Source of the DNA: H2-BAC3 sp045863035
Lineage (GTDB): Bacteria > Bacteroidota > Ignavibacteria > Ignavibacteriales > Ignavibacteriaceae
Length of the DNA: 32,022 bases
Direction: 5' to 3'
Assembly (NCBI GenBank): GCA_045863035.1
Contig: BTUV01000024.1
Span: forward strand, 1-32,022
This document shows, in pieces, positions 1 to 7,925 of this stretch; the stretch's first letter is position 1, and each line of letters opens with the position of its first letter. The notes below the pieces were generated by a model. It saw nothing but the letters and a program-made list of their open reading frames with translations. It ran no database searches and was not told the origin of the DNA. The translations under genes and the position numbers were made by a program.

Positions 1-192
1 CTGAAGACGACAAACAGGATTTTTTTCGGGCAGGTGAGTCTGAAGACGACAAACAAGTTTTTTTTCGGGCAGGTGAGTCTGAAGACGACAAACAAGTTTT
101 TTTCAGGCAGGTGAGTCAGAAGACGACAAACAGGATTTTTTTCGGACAGGTGAGTTTGAAGACGACAAACAGGATTTTTTGGGCAGGTGTGT
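1..192. repeat. Tandem repeat, five copies of a 37-39 bp unit
   Basis: Five head-to-tail units lie at 1-39, 40-78, 79-116, 117-155 and 156-192. Each carries the core GAAGACGACAAACA, then a run of six to nine T, then a GGCAGGTGAGT-like end. Copies differ by a few substitutions and by the length of the T run. There are no unique spacers, so this is a tandem array and not a CRISPR. The first copy starts at base 1, so the array probably continues to the left. No convincing reading frame is conserved across the copies. Confidence 0.9.
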
Positions 193-477
193 TTGAAATT
201 CGGAGGTCAGTATGCTTTTATTGTTCCCTCACCAGGGTTGATAGTTATCCTCAGGGTAAAAAAACCCCTTCTGAGCCGGTAAGTGAATCCTTCTGTTACA
301 TCTTCAGATTCATCCCAATAGGGAAAGGAAAAATCCATAATAGCCATCCGGCGATATGTTTTGTGACATTCGTTAAATTCCCGGAATTCGTGGCAAAAAT
401 CCCCATTTCTCAATCCACCTTTCACAATAGTTCCGTATTTTAAAGGATTATTTTATCATTATTTATGGAAGAAAACC
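193..477. other. Leader region upstream of the transhydrogenase operon
   Basis: This 285 bp stretch between the tandem repeat and pntAA holds no gene I can support. An imperfect hairpin is visible: CTCAGGGT at 250-257 pairs with ACC (264-266) and CTGAG (271-275) across a four-base bulge. A GGAAG at 467-471 precedes the GTG start of pntAA by six bases and is its likely ribosome binding site. The promoter must lie here, but I see no clear -35/-10 pair. Confidence 0.4.
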
Positions 478-1632
478 GTGAAAATAGGTGTTCCGGTTGA
501 ACGATTTACAGGGGAAAACAGGGTGGCACTGGTCCCTGATGTTGTTAAAAAACTGGTGAAGGATGGGTTTTCCGTCCTTGTCGAAAAAGGCGCCGGGGAT
601 CGTGCCTTCTACTCAGATTCAGACTATACCGCAGCAGGGGCACAGATTGCTCCCACTGCTGAAGAATTATACAGTTCATCAAATATTATCTTTAAAGTCC
701 GCCAGCCACTGACACAGGCAGAAGGGAAAGATGAGGTATCGCTCCTGAAAAAGGATACACTTCTGGTTAGTTTCCTTCAGCCGATGCAGAATACTGCACT
801 TATGCAGGATCTAGCAGCCCGCGGGGTAAATGCTATCTCAATGGATTTTATCCCCCGTACCACCAAGGCACAGCGGATGGATGCTCTCAGTTCACAAAAT
901 AATCTTGCCGGCTATAAGGCCGCACTGACTGCAGCCAATCATTACGGCAGAATATTTCCGATGCTGATGACCGCGGCTGCAACTATTACTGCGGCAAAGG
1001 TTCTGGTTATTGGCGCAGGGGTGGCAGGGCTGCAAGCACTCGGAACCGCTCGCCGGCTTGGCGCTGTGGTGGAAGTAACAGACGTCCGAACTGCGGTTAA
1101 AGAAGAGGTGCAGTCACTCGGAGGTAAGTTTATTGACATCCTCCCGGGTGCAAATCTTCAGGATGAACGCGGTTATGCCCGTGAAGCCACTCCGGAAGAA
1201 CTTCAGAAGCAGAAAGAAGCTCTTCTGAGGCACGTTAAAGGAAACGATATCATCATTACAACCGCCGTGGTTCCGGGAAGAAAAGCTCCTGAGATTATTA
1301 CGGAGGATATGGTGAAGGAGATGAAAAACGGCTCCGTGATTGTGGACCTGGCTGCTGATTTCGGCGGAAACTGCACGCTTACAAAACCATCTCAGACGAT
1401 CACCGCCCATGGTGTTACCATTATCGGGGAATCAAACTTCCCTTCGCAGATGGCACCGCAGGCGAGCGATCTCTACGCAAAAAATATATACGCACTCATT
1501 GAGTATATGAAAGGCAAACAGGAAACACTCACGGTTAACACGGAAGATGAAATCGTAAAGGAGTCCCTTATCACCTGGCAGGGAAGCGTATTCAACAGCC
1601 GTGTACTCAGTCTTATTTCAAAGAATGGTTAA
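478..1632 (+). CDS. pntAA: NAD(P) transhydrogenase subunit alpha part 1 (NAD(H)-binding domain I)
   Basis: This is the soluble NAD(H)-binding domain of proton-translocating transhydrogenase, which couples hydride transfer between NADH and NADP+ to the proton gradient and mainly supplies NADPH. The N-terminus (MKIGVPVER, then GENRVALVPD) is typical of the alanine dehydrogenase/PntA fold. A Rossmann loop VLVIGAGVAGLQALGTARR lies near residues 178-196. The segment ITTAVVPGRKAPEIITEDMV followed by GSVIVDLAADFGGNC is the usual second half. At 384 residues it matches the split-alpha form, in which alpha part 1 and the membrane part are separate genes, as in Rhodospirillum rubrum. The start is GTG with GGAAG six bases upstream. 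pntAB follows after 3 bp and pntB overlaps that gene, so all three should be co-translated. Confidence 0.96.
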   Translation: MKIGVPVERFTGENRVALVPDVVKKLVKDGFSVLVEKGAGDRAFYSDSDYTAAGAQIAPTAEELYSSSNIIFKVRQPLTQAEGKDEVSLLKKDTLLVSFLQPMQNTALMQDLAARGVNAISMDFIPRTTKAQRMDALSSQNNLAGYKAALTAANHYGRIFPMLMTAAATITAAKVLVIGAGVAGLQALGTARRLGAVVEVTDVRTAVKEEVQSLGGKFIDILPGANLQDERGYAREATPEELQKQKEALLRHVKGNDIIITTAVVPGRKAPEIITEDMVKEMKNGSVIVDLAADFGGNCTLTKPSQTITAHGVTIIGESNFPSQMAPQASDLYAKNIYALIEYMKGKQETLTVNTEDEIVKESLITWQGSVFNSRVLSLISKNG

Positions 1633-1635
1633 GAT

Positions 1636-1929
1636 ATGGATTCATTTACCTTTTTAATGTTTATCTATGTGTTCGTGCTGGCGATCTTTACCGGTTTCGA
1701 ACTCATCACTAAAGTACCGCCAAATCTTCATACACCGCTGATGTCGGGCTCTAATGCTATCTCAGGCATTACCATCGTGGGAGCGATCATCGCATCAGGG
1801 CTCGAAGATAATATGGCAGCGCAGATTCTCGGTATGGTTGCTCTTATCTTCGCCACGACAAACGTGGTTGGAGGATATCTGGTTACCGACAGAATGCTCA
1901 AAATGTTTAAGAAGAAGGAGAAGAAATGA
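1636..1929 (+). CDS. pntAB: NAD(P) transhydrogenase subunit alpha part 2 (membrane domain)
   Basis: A 97-residue membrane protein forming the alpha-side part of the proton-channel domain II. Three hydrophobic segments are visible: near residues 4-22, 36-55 and 60-80. A short basic C-terminus (KMFKKKEKK) should face the cytoplasm. The stretch VPPNLHTPLMSGSNAISGI is strongly characteristic of PntA membrane segments. It lies 3 bp after pntAA, and its last codons overlap the pntB start in an ATGA at 1926-1929. Length and position match the three-gene pnt arrangement, so the call is secure. Confidence 0.95.
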   Translation: MDSFTFLMFIYVFVLAIFTGFELITKVPPNLHTPLMSGSNAISGITIVGAIIASGLEDNMAAQILGMVALIFATTNVVGGYLVTDRMLKMFKKKEKK

Positions 1930-3317
1930 ATACTTCTCTTTTAATAAACATTGTATATCTTGTTTCATCGGTGCTTTTTATATACGGCATCAAGAAACTC
2001 GGCTCCCCGAAGACTGCCCGGCAGGGTAACTCCCTTTCAGCCCTCGGAATGCTGCTCGCGGTTGCTTTTACACTGTTTGATAAGCACATATTTTCGTTCG
2101 AATATATTCTTGCGGGTCTTCTGGTCGGTTCAGCTATCGGTTTAATTTTTGCAACCAAAGTTGAAATGACCGCCATGCCGCAGATGGTGGGGCTGCTGAA
2201 CGGATTCGGCGGCGCGGCATCTGCTCTGGTAGGTCTTGCGGAATACCTGAAGTATGACGCTATTCCGGGAGATATATCAGCAAAAATTGCCGTAACGATC
2301 GGGCTTTCAGTATTTATCGGCGCGGTTACTTTTACCGGTTCGCTTGTAGCTTATGGTAAACTGCAGGGCATCGTATCCGGCAACTCGGTACAGTTTCCGA
2401 TGCAGCATCCTGTTAATGCAGTGCTGATACTCGGTTCACTGGTGTGCATGATATTTCTGGTGATTTATCCGCATGAGAACATGTATATATGGATAATTCT
2501 GAATGTATCACTTCTGCTTGGAGTATTACTTGTTATCCCGATAGGCGGCGCTGATATGCCGGTGGCTATATCACTGCTGAACTCTTACTCCGGCCTTGCC
2601 GGCGCGGCTACAGGTTTCGTGCTGGATAACAATATGCTCATTATTGCCGGCGCGCTGGTTGGCGCATCCGGTATCATTCTCACTAACATCATGTGTAAGG
2701 CGATGAACCGCTCGCTTATGAGTGTGGTGCTGGGCGGATTTGGCGCAACTTCATCCGGCCCTTCTAACACCGGAAAGAAAGATATACCGGTTAAATCGGT
2801 TGATTCTGAAGAAGCAGCAATGATATTTGATTCCGCTTCATCGGTCATCATCGTTCCCGGATACGGGATGGCAGTAGCACAGGCGCAGCATGCAGTTAAA
2901 GATCTGATGGATATACTCACCAAGCGGGGTATATCTGTTCGTTTCGCTATTCACCCGGTTGCAGGAAGAATGCCGGGACACATGAATATCCTTCTTGCGG
3001 AGTCGAATATCCCGTATGAATATATGCTTGCGCTCGAAGATATTAACGAAGATTTCAGAAATACCGATGTCTCTCTGGTTATCGGGGCAAACGATGTGGT
3101 GAACCCCGCCGCCCGGCATGATGCTTCTTCGCCGGTTTACGGTATGCCGATATTAAATGTTGATTATGGTAAAACCACCATCATTATTAAGCGTTCGATG
3201 GCCGCCGGTTACGCCGGTATTGATAATGAACTTTTCTATCTCCCGAACTCACTCATGTACTTCGGTGATGCTAAGGAAGCGGTAACTCGCCTTAACAATG
3301 CTCTTAAAGCAATGTAA
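1926..3317 (+). CDS. pntB: NAD(P) transhydrogenase subunit beta
   Basis: The beta subunit carries most of the transmembrane proton channel and the NADP(H)-binding domain III. The first ~270 residues are hydrophobic with about eight or nine membrane segments. They include the conserved stretches FGGAASALVG and GADMPVAISLLNSYSGLAGA. The C-terminal ~190 residues form domain III, with IIVPGYGMAVAQAQHAV as nucleotide loop, HPVAGRMPGHMNILLAE, and VIGANDVVNPAARHD for NADP binding. KRSMAAGYAGIDNELFY is the conserved end. Length (463) is normal. The start ATG overlaps the pntAB stop. With all three subunits intact, the operon should make a working enzyme in the inner membrane. Confidence 0.97.
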   Translation: MNTSLLINIVYLVSSVLFIYGIKKLGSPKTARQGNSLSALGMLLAVAFTLFDKHIFSFEYILAGLLVGSAIGLIFATKVEMTAMPQMVGLLNGFGGAASALVGLAEYLKYDAIPGDISAKIAVTIGLSVFIGAVTFTGSLVAYGKLQGIVSGNSVQFPMQHPVNAVLILGSLVCMIFLVIYPHENMYIWIILNVSLLLGVLLVIPIGGADMPVAISLLNSYSGLAGAATGFVLDNNMLIIAGALVGASGIILTNIMCKAMNRSLMSVVLGGFGATSSGPSNTGKKDIPVKSVDSEEAAMIFDSASSVIIVPGYGMAVAQAQHAVKDLMDILTKRGISVRFAIHPVAGRMPGHMNILLAESNIPYEYMLALEDINEDFRNTDVSLVIGANDVVNPAARHDASSPVYGMPILNVDYGKTTIIIKRSMAAGYAGIDNELFYLPNSLMYFGDAKEAVTRLNNALKAM

Positions 3318-3326
3318 GTGAACTTC

Positions 3327-4040
3327 ATGCAGTTGAAAAAAGGAATAGGGTTCTTCTGCACGGTCTTTTTTGCAGCTCAGTTGATGGCTCAGGAGCCGGC
3401 TGATAAACCATTCTGGGTTGTTGAGGATGGGAAGATTCTCTTTTTTGATGCCAATGGTTACGAAACTGATACCTATCAGTGCGGTGAAGCATCAATAACG
3501 GAACTCGATTTGAATTCTGATGGTTACGAAGAACTTATTGTTACTTTAAAAAGAAACAGTACGGGGGTTCTGCTGCATTCGATGGTGATTTTTGACGGTA
3601 ACAGGGTCTTTAGTTATGTAGATTCCCTTTACTCAGGCATTGTGGCTCCGGAAGTTGATTATCATTTGGAGCTCAACTCATTTGTTATCATCTGCGGAAA
3701 TCCGGTGATGGACAGCGTCTTTCTCGCTAAAGGCAGCCGGGGGAGCTATAACCCGCTTCGCTACTTTGTCTATGATGGAGAGCAGTTGCCTGATATCAGC
3801 GCTGATCTTTATGAGGATTTCTCCCGCACAAACGAGATGCTCATCGAAATGCTCACAGGGCAATTCAATGACGATTTGTATATTTGTGAAACGTCGGTGA
3901 GGATATTCGGGACGGTCATTACCATTGTCCTTAATTATATTGCCTCAGAAGAAAAGGCGCTCGCACAAAAATATTTTGAGAAGTTTTACAACTGTCCTGA
4001 TAAGCAACAAATATTTATTAAGATTCAAGAATTATTCTGA
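3327..4040 (+). CDS. Secreted hypothetical protein with EF-hand/VCBS-like segment
   Basis: I do not recognise a family for the whole protein. The N-terminus (MQLKKGIGFFCTVFFAAQLMAQ) is a signal peptide with a likely cut after MAQ, so it should be periplasmic or surface-exposed. A DLNSDGYEELIVTL segment near residues 60-75 resembles the aspartate-rich calcium-binding loop of FG-GAP/VCBS or dockerin-like repeats (DxNxDGxxE). The rest is mixed beta-rich sequence ending in a helical C-terminus. I chose ATG at 3327; a GTG at 3318, directly after the pntB stop, would add only three residues. Neither has a clear ribosome binding site. It is probably transcribed with pntB but has no obvious link to transhydrogenase. 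Confidence 0.75.
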   Translation: MQLKKGIGFFCTVFFAAQLMAQEPADKPFWVVEDGKILFFDANGYETDTYQCGEASITELDLNSDGYEELIVTLKRNSTGVLLHSMVIFDGNRVFSYVDSLYSGIVAPEVDYHLELNSFVIICGNPVMDSVFLAKGSRGSYNPLRYFVYDGEQLPDISADLYEDFSRTNEMLIEMLTGQFNDDLYICETSVRIFGTVITIVLNYIASEEKALAQKYFEKFYNCPDKQQIFIKIQELF

Positions 4041-4052
4041 GGAGCAATCATT

Positions 4053-4292
4053 ATGCAAATGGACTGGACCAGTTATATCGGAAAAGTACTCAACGTTACT
4101 ATGCACGAAAATTATGGCATAGTGATGGAGCCGAAATCCAACACTCCCATTTATGAAATTGTGTTCAAAAGCGGGCAGCTTATTGGCGCATTTCAGGAAG
4201 GTCTTCTGCTCGAAACCTCCAGAGAAAGTGAAACAGTCCGGATTTTTATTCCGCATAACGCAATCAAGTGCGTAGAAATTTTCGGTTTATAG
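4053..4292 (+). CDS. Small conserved-looking protein, possible Sm-like fold
   Basis: A 79-residue protein without signal peptide or membrane segment. A strong ribosome binding site, TGAGGAG at 4038-4044, sits before the ATG and overlaps the stop of the preceding gene, so translation is well supported. Function is unknown. The C-terminal half has a layout reminiscent of the Sm/LSm/Hfq fold: hydrophobic beta strands around KSGQLIGAFQEG (residues 39-50, glycines 41 and 45), then VRIFIPHNAIKCVEIF (62-77), like the second Sm motif with a final hydrophobic strand. This is pattern resemblance by eye only and could equally be another small beta barrel. The next gene starts 4 bp downstream, so it belongs to the same transcription unit. 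Confidence 0.75.
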   Translation: MQMDWTSYIGKVLNVTMHENYGIVMEPKSNTPIYEIVFKSGQLIGAFQEGLLLETSRESETVRIFIPHNAIKCVEIFGL

Positions 4293-4296
4293 TACC

Positions 4297-5304
4297 ATGA
4301 CAGAAAAACTGAATGTCGGCGTAATGGGGACCGGGCATCTCGGCTCACTGCACGCAAAGATGTTTGCGGGGATGGAGATTGCAAATTTAGCAGGTATATA
4401 TGATGTAAGCTCTGACCGCGCAGCTCAGGTTGCCTCAGACTATGGTTGCAGGGTCTGCATCACCCCCGAAGAGCTTTTTGCTGTGTGTGATGCTGTTTCG
4501 ATTGCAACTCCTACCACCTCACATTTTGAAACCGCTTCCTTATGCCTTAACTCCGGCAAGGATATTTTTATAGAAAAGCCCATTACTTCTGATATATCAG
4601 AAGCGGAGCAGCTTGTTGCCCTCGCGGCCCGGCAAAATAAAATTTTGCAGGTTGGTCATATTGAGCGCTTTAACCCGGCTCTGCTTTCATTGGAAAAGTA
4701 TCTGCTTAACCCGCTTTTTATCCAGACAGACCGCCTCGCTCAGTTTAACCCGCGCGGCACTGATGTAAATGTGGTACTCGATTTAATGATACATGATATT
4801 GATATCATCCTGAGTTTAGTTAAAAGCCCTGTTGTTAAAGTTGATGCCAGCGGAGTAGGGGTTGTCTCCGACCTGATTGATATAGCGAACGCGCGCATTG
4901 AGTTTGAAAACGGCGCGGTAGCTAACGTTACCGCAAGCCGTATCTCACAAAAGAAAATGCGTAAGATGAGAATCTTTCAGAAGGACAATTATATATCACT
5001 CGATTTCACCACAGGAAACTCAGAGGTTTTTCGCATTACCGATGCAGACGAGAAAATTGCAACCGGATATATCAGCTTCGGAGAAATAGGCGCGGGAGAT
5101 ACTAAAAAGAAAGTTATCTACGAACAACCTGAACCGAGAGAAGTAAACGCGCTGAAATATGAACTTGAATTGTTTGTCCGATCGGTACAGACCCGCACCC
5201 GTCCGGTGGTCTCAGGTGAGGACGGACTGCGTGCACTGCAGGTTGCCGCGCTCATTAATGAAAAGATAACCGAGTCACTCAATAAAATCAGGATATCGCA
5301 ATGA
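4297..5304 (+). CDS. Gfo/Idh/MocA family NAD(P)-dependent dehydrogenase
   Basis: A 335-residue sugar-type oxidoreductase. The N-terminal Rossmann domain begins with VGVMGTGHLGSLHA (GTGHLG at residues 11-16). The family signature lysine is in EKPIT (residues 93-97). GHIERFNPA (120-128) and MIHDIDII, holding the conserved histidine, follow in the C-terminal substrate domain. The RFNPA version is the one I associate with UDP-GlcNAc 3-dehydrogenases such as GnnA, which start synthesis of amide-linked lipid A sugars. That is a suggestion only; the partner aminotransferase GnnB is not visible here. It starts 4 bp after the small protein and ends in an ATGA overlap with the lipoprotein gene. Cytoplasmic; family call secure, substrate unknown. 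Confidence 0.9.
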   Translation: MTEKLNVGVMGTGHLGSLHAKMFAGMEIANLAGIYDVSSDRAAQVASDYGCRVCITPEELFAVCDAVSIATPTTSHFETASLCLNSGKDIFIEKPITSDISEAEQLVALAARQNKILQVGHIERFNPALLSLEKYLLNPLFIQTDRLAQFNPRGTDVNVVLDLMIHDIDIILSLVKSPVVKVDASGVGVVSDLIDIANARIEFENGAVANVTASRISQKKMRKMRIFQKDNYISLDFTTGNSEVFRITDADEKIATGYISFGEIGAGDTKKKVIYEQPEPREVNALKYELELFVRSVQTRTRPVVSGEDGLRALQVAALINEKITESLNKIRISQ

Positions 5305-5930
5305 CAAGAAAACAGATGGTTTATTCGTTTATTCTGCTTTTTGCAACTTGCTCAGCGCTTTTGCTGCAATCCTGCTCGGTATATAAAACTCTGGCTAATA
5401 TTGGCCGTTTGCAGTATAAACTCAATGGCGCGGGCAGCATCACTGTAGCAGGTGTTTCACTTTCGGGAAAGAGCAGTGTATCTGATTTTAACGCCCGTGA
5501 CATCCTCAGTTTCACCTCAGCAGTGGCCAAGGGAAATCTTCCCATCTCTTTTATTCTGAATGTGGATGCAAAGAACCCTAATACCGGAAGCGGCGGTTTC
5601 CCGCGTACAAATGCCTCCATTGAGGAGTTTCCTTTCCGGCTCGTGATTAATGGTACTGAGGTTTTACAGGGTGATATTGCCGGCGCGTTTACCGTTCCCG
5701 GCACGGGTGAAACATCAGTGATTCCGCTGAGCATTTCATTTGATCTGGTGCAGACGTTCAAGAGCAAGAGTTATGAGTCACTACTTAATATAGCTCTTTC
5801 ACTTGCGGGAATCGGATCGGGCAACTCATCGGTTGAACTTTTTGCACAGCCGACTATCAGGACGGAATTTGGTTCAATGAGAGCCCCAAACGAAATCCGC
5901 ATCATTGACACCCAATTCTCTGACAAATAA
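5301..5930 (+). CDS. Putative lipoprotein, LEA14/WHy-like
   Basis: A 209-residue protein with a lipoprotein signal: a basic N-terminus, a hydrophobic stretch FILLFATCSALLL, then the lipobox LQSC with the acylated cysteine near residue 25. The body is beta-rich, with FILNVDAKNPNTGSG and FPFRLVINGTEVLQGDIAG. This resembles the late embryogenesis abundant type 2 (WHy) domain, where a strand ending in NPN is followed by an x-V-N-G-x-x-L/V-x-x-G pattern. I call the fold tentatively; the exact function is unknown. The start ATG overlaps the stop of the dehydrogenase gene (ATGA), making this the last gene of the pnt-led series. The downstream 120 bp is AT-rich simple sequence. Confidence 0.8.
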   Translation: MTRKQMVYSFILLFATCSALLLQSCSVYKTLANIGRLQYKLNGAGSITVAGVSLSGKSSVSDFNARDILSFTSAVAKGNLPISFILNVDAKNPNTGSGGFPRTNASIEEFPFRLVINGTEVLQGDIAGAFTVPGTGETSVIPLSISFDLVQTFKSKSYESLLNIALSLAGIGSGNSSVELFAQPTIRTEFGSMRAPNEIRIIDTQFSDK

Positions 5931-5935
5931 CTTTC

Positions 5936-6056
5936 AATGCACGATGTACAATGTACAATGAATAATGTACAATGCACAAAGAATAATGCACCATGATGGG
6001 TTCATATTTCTCAAACAGTTTTTTTTAATTTTTAATTCTTAATTCTTAATTTTTAT
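5936..6056. repeat. AT-rich simple repeats between lipoprotein and kinase genes
   Basis: From 5936 to about 5995 the sequence repeats AATGTACA/AATGCACA/AATAATG units, including a TGTACAATGTACA near 5945. From 6020 to 6056 it is a T-rich run built on TTAATTC/TTAATTT, repeated about four times, which ends directly before the kinase ATG. The same two kinds of sequence recur near 31366-31450, so they look like dispersed intergenic elements. No terminator hairpin with a clear stem is visible. Confidence 0.6.
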
Positions 6057-6058
6057 AT

Positions 6059-7024
6059 ATGGCGACAAAAGAAATAGCAGCAGTAGGCGTAGATTTAGGC
6101 GGAACAACCGTTAAAGTTGGACTGGTTGACAGCAAAGGCAGGATCGTAAGAAAAGCAGTTCTTGATACATTCGCTGATGAAGGTCCTGACAGAGTTGTAA
6201 AGCAGATTAAAAAGTGTATATACGAGGTCCTGAAGCCGGGCGGATATAAAATTAAGGGTATCGGGATAGGTGCGCCGGGTGTGGTACAGTTGAAGGATGG
6301 CATTGTGGAAAACCCGCCGAATTTCCCCGGTTGGACTAAAGTAAAACTTGGCAAAAAAATCACTGAAGAGTTTAAACTTGCGTCATTCGTTGATAACGAT
6401 GCAAACGCTGCTGCAATAGGAGAACTGATTTTCGGAGCAGGTAAAAAGTTTGATTCATTTATTATGATAACACTCGGCACAGGAGTTGGCGGCGGTATAG
6501 TGCTTGAGAAAAAACTGTTCAGAGGCAGTCGCGGTTTTGCCGGTGAAATTGGTCATGCTTCAATTGACTATGCTGGACCGCAATGCAAATGCGGCTCTTA
6601 TGGCTGTATTGAAACTTATGCCGGAAATAATTACCTTACCGCGCGGGTTAAAGATGCACTGCTTCAGAGGGAGGATAGTTTTATAACACGTATTATGCGC
6701 GAAGAACAAATTCCGCTCACTCCTAAAATTATCTCGCGTGCTATGGAAGCCGGGGATGAGTTTGCCATCAGCGTAGTTGAGGATCTTGGCCGCAAGCTGG
6801 GTTATACGTTCGCGAATGTAGCAAATATCCTGGATGTCACTAATTTTGTTGTCGGAGGTGGTGTGGCAGGATTCGGAAAACGTCTCTTTACCGCAATGGA
6901 AGACGGAGCTAAAGACCGGGTCGGAAAGTCACTCAAGTCATTCATAAAAATTGTTCCCGCAAAACTTAAAAACGAAGCGGGCATTCTTGGCGCTTCCGCA
7001 CTTGTTTACTACAAGTACAATTAA
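6059..7024 (+). CDS. ROK family sugar kinase (probable glucokinase)
   Basis: A 321-residue cytoplasmic kinase that should phosphorylate glucose or a related hexose with ATP. VDLGGTTVKVG (residues 11-21) is the phosphate-binding loop of the sugar kinase/actin fold. DNDANAAAIGE carries the catalytic aspartate (near D114). TLGTGVGGGIVLEKKLFRG is the second nucleotide loop. The zinc site is complete: GEIGH with H166, then CKCGSYGCIE with C176, C178 and C183. It is full length for a ROK glucokinase and lacks the DNA-binding domain of ROK repressors. The ATG directly follows a T-rich repeat and has no visible ribosome binding site. The Fic gene follows after 28 bp. Glucose specificity is inferred, so other hexoses or N-acyl sugars are possible. 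Confidence 0.93.
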   Translation: MATKEIAAVGVDLGGTTVKVGLVDSKGRIVRKAVLDTFADEGPDRVVKQIKKCIYEVLKPGGYKIKGIGIGAPGVVQLKDGIVENPPNFPGWTKVKLGKKITEEFKLASFVDNDANAAAIGELIFGAGKKFDSFIMITLGTGVGGGIVLEKKLFRGSRGFAGEIGHASIDYAGPQCKCGSYGCIETYAGNNYLTARVKDALLQREDSFITRIMREEQIPLTPKIISRAMEAGDEFAISVVEDLGRKLGYTFANVANILDVTNFVVGGGVAGFGKRLFTAMEDGAKDRVGKSLKSFIKIVPAKLKNEAGILGASALVYYKYN

Positions 7025-7052
7025 TATTAAAACAATATATCCGAGAAGCAAA

Positions 7053-7925
7053 ATGGCGCCGGCAGATGATACTTACTTCAAGGGTGGTGATAACCCTGAA
7101 CAGTGGTATTATATTGATGCCGGTGAGAAACTTCCCGGTCTGCTGCATGAGGCGGATCAGCTCAAGGAGAATATAAGCAGGAGAAAACCAGTTGGTGGAG
7201 ATCTCTGGAAAGCAATTGAAGAAAAACTTCTTGTTGAGTGGACCTATCACTCGAACGCGATAGAGGGGAGTACGCTAACTCAGGGTGACACGCTTTTTTT
7301 TCTAAAGCATGGTCTTACAGTTGAGGGAAAACCATTTAAAGATTTTGTTGATGCAAAAAATCATGCAGAGGCGATAAAATTTCTGTATGAAGTTGTTCAA
7401 CAGAAGCGGGATATATCAACCTCACTGCTTAAAGAGTTTAATGCCTTTTTGCTTTCAGGCATTTCCTCCACTCCGGCCGTTGATCGCTATGGAAACAAAA
7501 CTGAAAAGAAAGCTACTTCCGGGGAATATAAGCTTCTTCCGAATCACGTACTGCAGTCTGACGGCACCATTCATAAATATACTGAGCCGGTTCATGTTGC
7601 TTCCGAGATGGAATATCTCTGCCACTGGATAAATATGAATATGGATTCAATACACCCTCTGATAACCGCATCGGTGGCACACTATAATATGGCGCGCATT
7701 CATCCCTTTGATGACGGCAACGGAAGGGGAGCACGCCTGTTGATGAATCTGATTTTAATCAGAAAAGGTTTCCCCCCTGCAATTGTAAGAAATGAGTGTC
7801 GGCGGAAATATATAGAACTTCTCGCTGAAGCTGACCGGTGTAATCTGCGGAACTTTGCCGAGTTCATCGCCGGGTCTTGCATTCAGACTCAGCAGTCGGT
7901 GTTGCAAATTCTTCAGGGTAAGTAA
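7053..7925 (+). CDS. Fic family enzyme (probable AMP-transferase, class II autoinhibited)
   Basis: A 290-residue Fic protein that should transfer AMP or another nucleotide moiety to a hydroxyl side chain of a target protein. The active-site motif HPFDDGNGRGAR is intact at residues 217-228, with catalytic H217. An inhibitory motif S-x-x-x-E-G is present at 67-72 (SNAIEG), upstream of the Fic core, which defines class II autoinhibited enzymes. TSGEYK near 155-160 fits the flap that docks the target. The reading frame is open to 6951, but the ATG at 7053 lies after the kinase stop, with GAGAAG about ten bases upstream, and gives the normal N-terminus. No separate antitoxin gene is needed or seen. 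Target unknown. Confidence 0.93.
   Translation: MAPADDTYFKGGDNPEQWYYIDAGEKLPGLLHEADQLKENISRRKPVGGDLWKAIEEKLLVEWTYHSNAIEGSTLTQGDTLFFLKHGLTVEGKPFKDFVDAKNHAEAIKFLYEVVQQKRDISTSLLKEFNAFLLSGISSTPAVDRYGNKTEKKATSGEYKLLPNHVLQSDGTIHKYTEPVHVASEMEYLCHWINMNMDSIHPLITASVAHYNMARIHPFDDGNGRGARLLMNLILIRKGFPPAIVRNECRRKYIELLAEADRCNLRNFAEFIAGSCIQTQQSVLQILQGK

Noticed and set aside
1..192. CRISPR array at the left edge
   Set aside because: The units are contiguous, without spacers, and vary inside the unit. This is a tandem repeat.
207..425. 72-codon minus-strand open frame starting with GTG
   Set aside because: It lies in the leader of the pnt operon, ends next to the tandem repeat, has no ribosome binding site and resembles no family I know. 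A short real gene is not excluded, but the sequence does not support it.
5321..5767. 148-codon minus-strand open frame opposite the lipoprotein
   Set aside because: Antisense shadow of a gene supported by a lipobox and operon overlap. It has no ribosome binding site or recognisable motif.
6046..6480. 144-codon minus-strand open frame opposite the ROK kinase
   Set aside because: Shadow of a gene with complete kinase motifs. Its sequence is the low-complexity type expected from the opposite strand.
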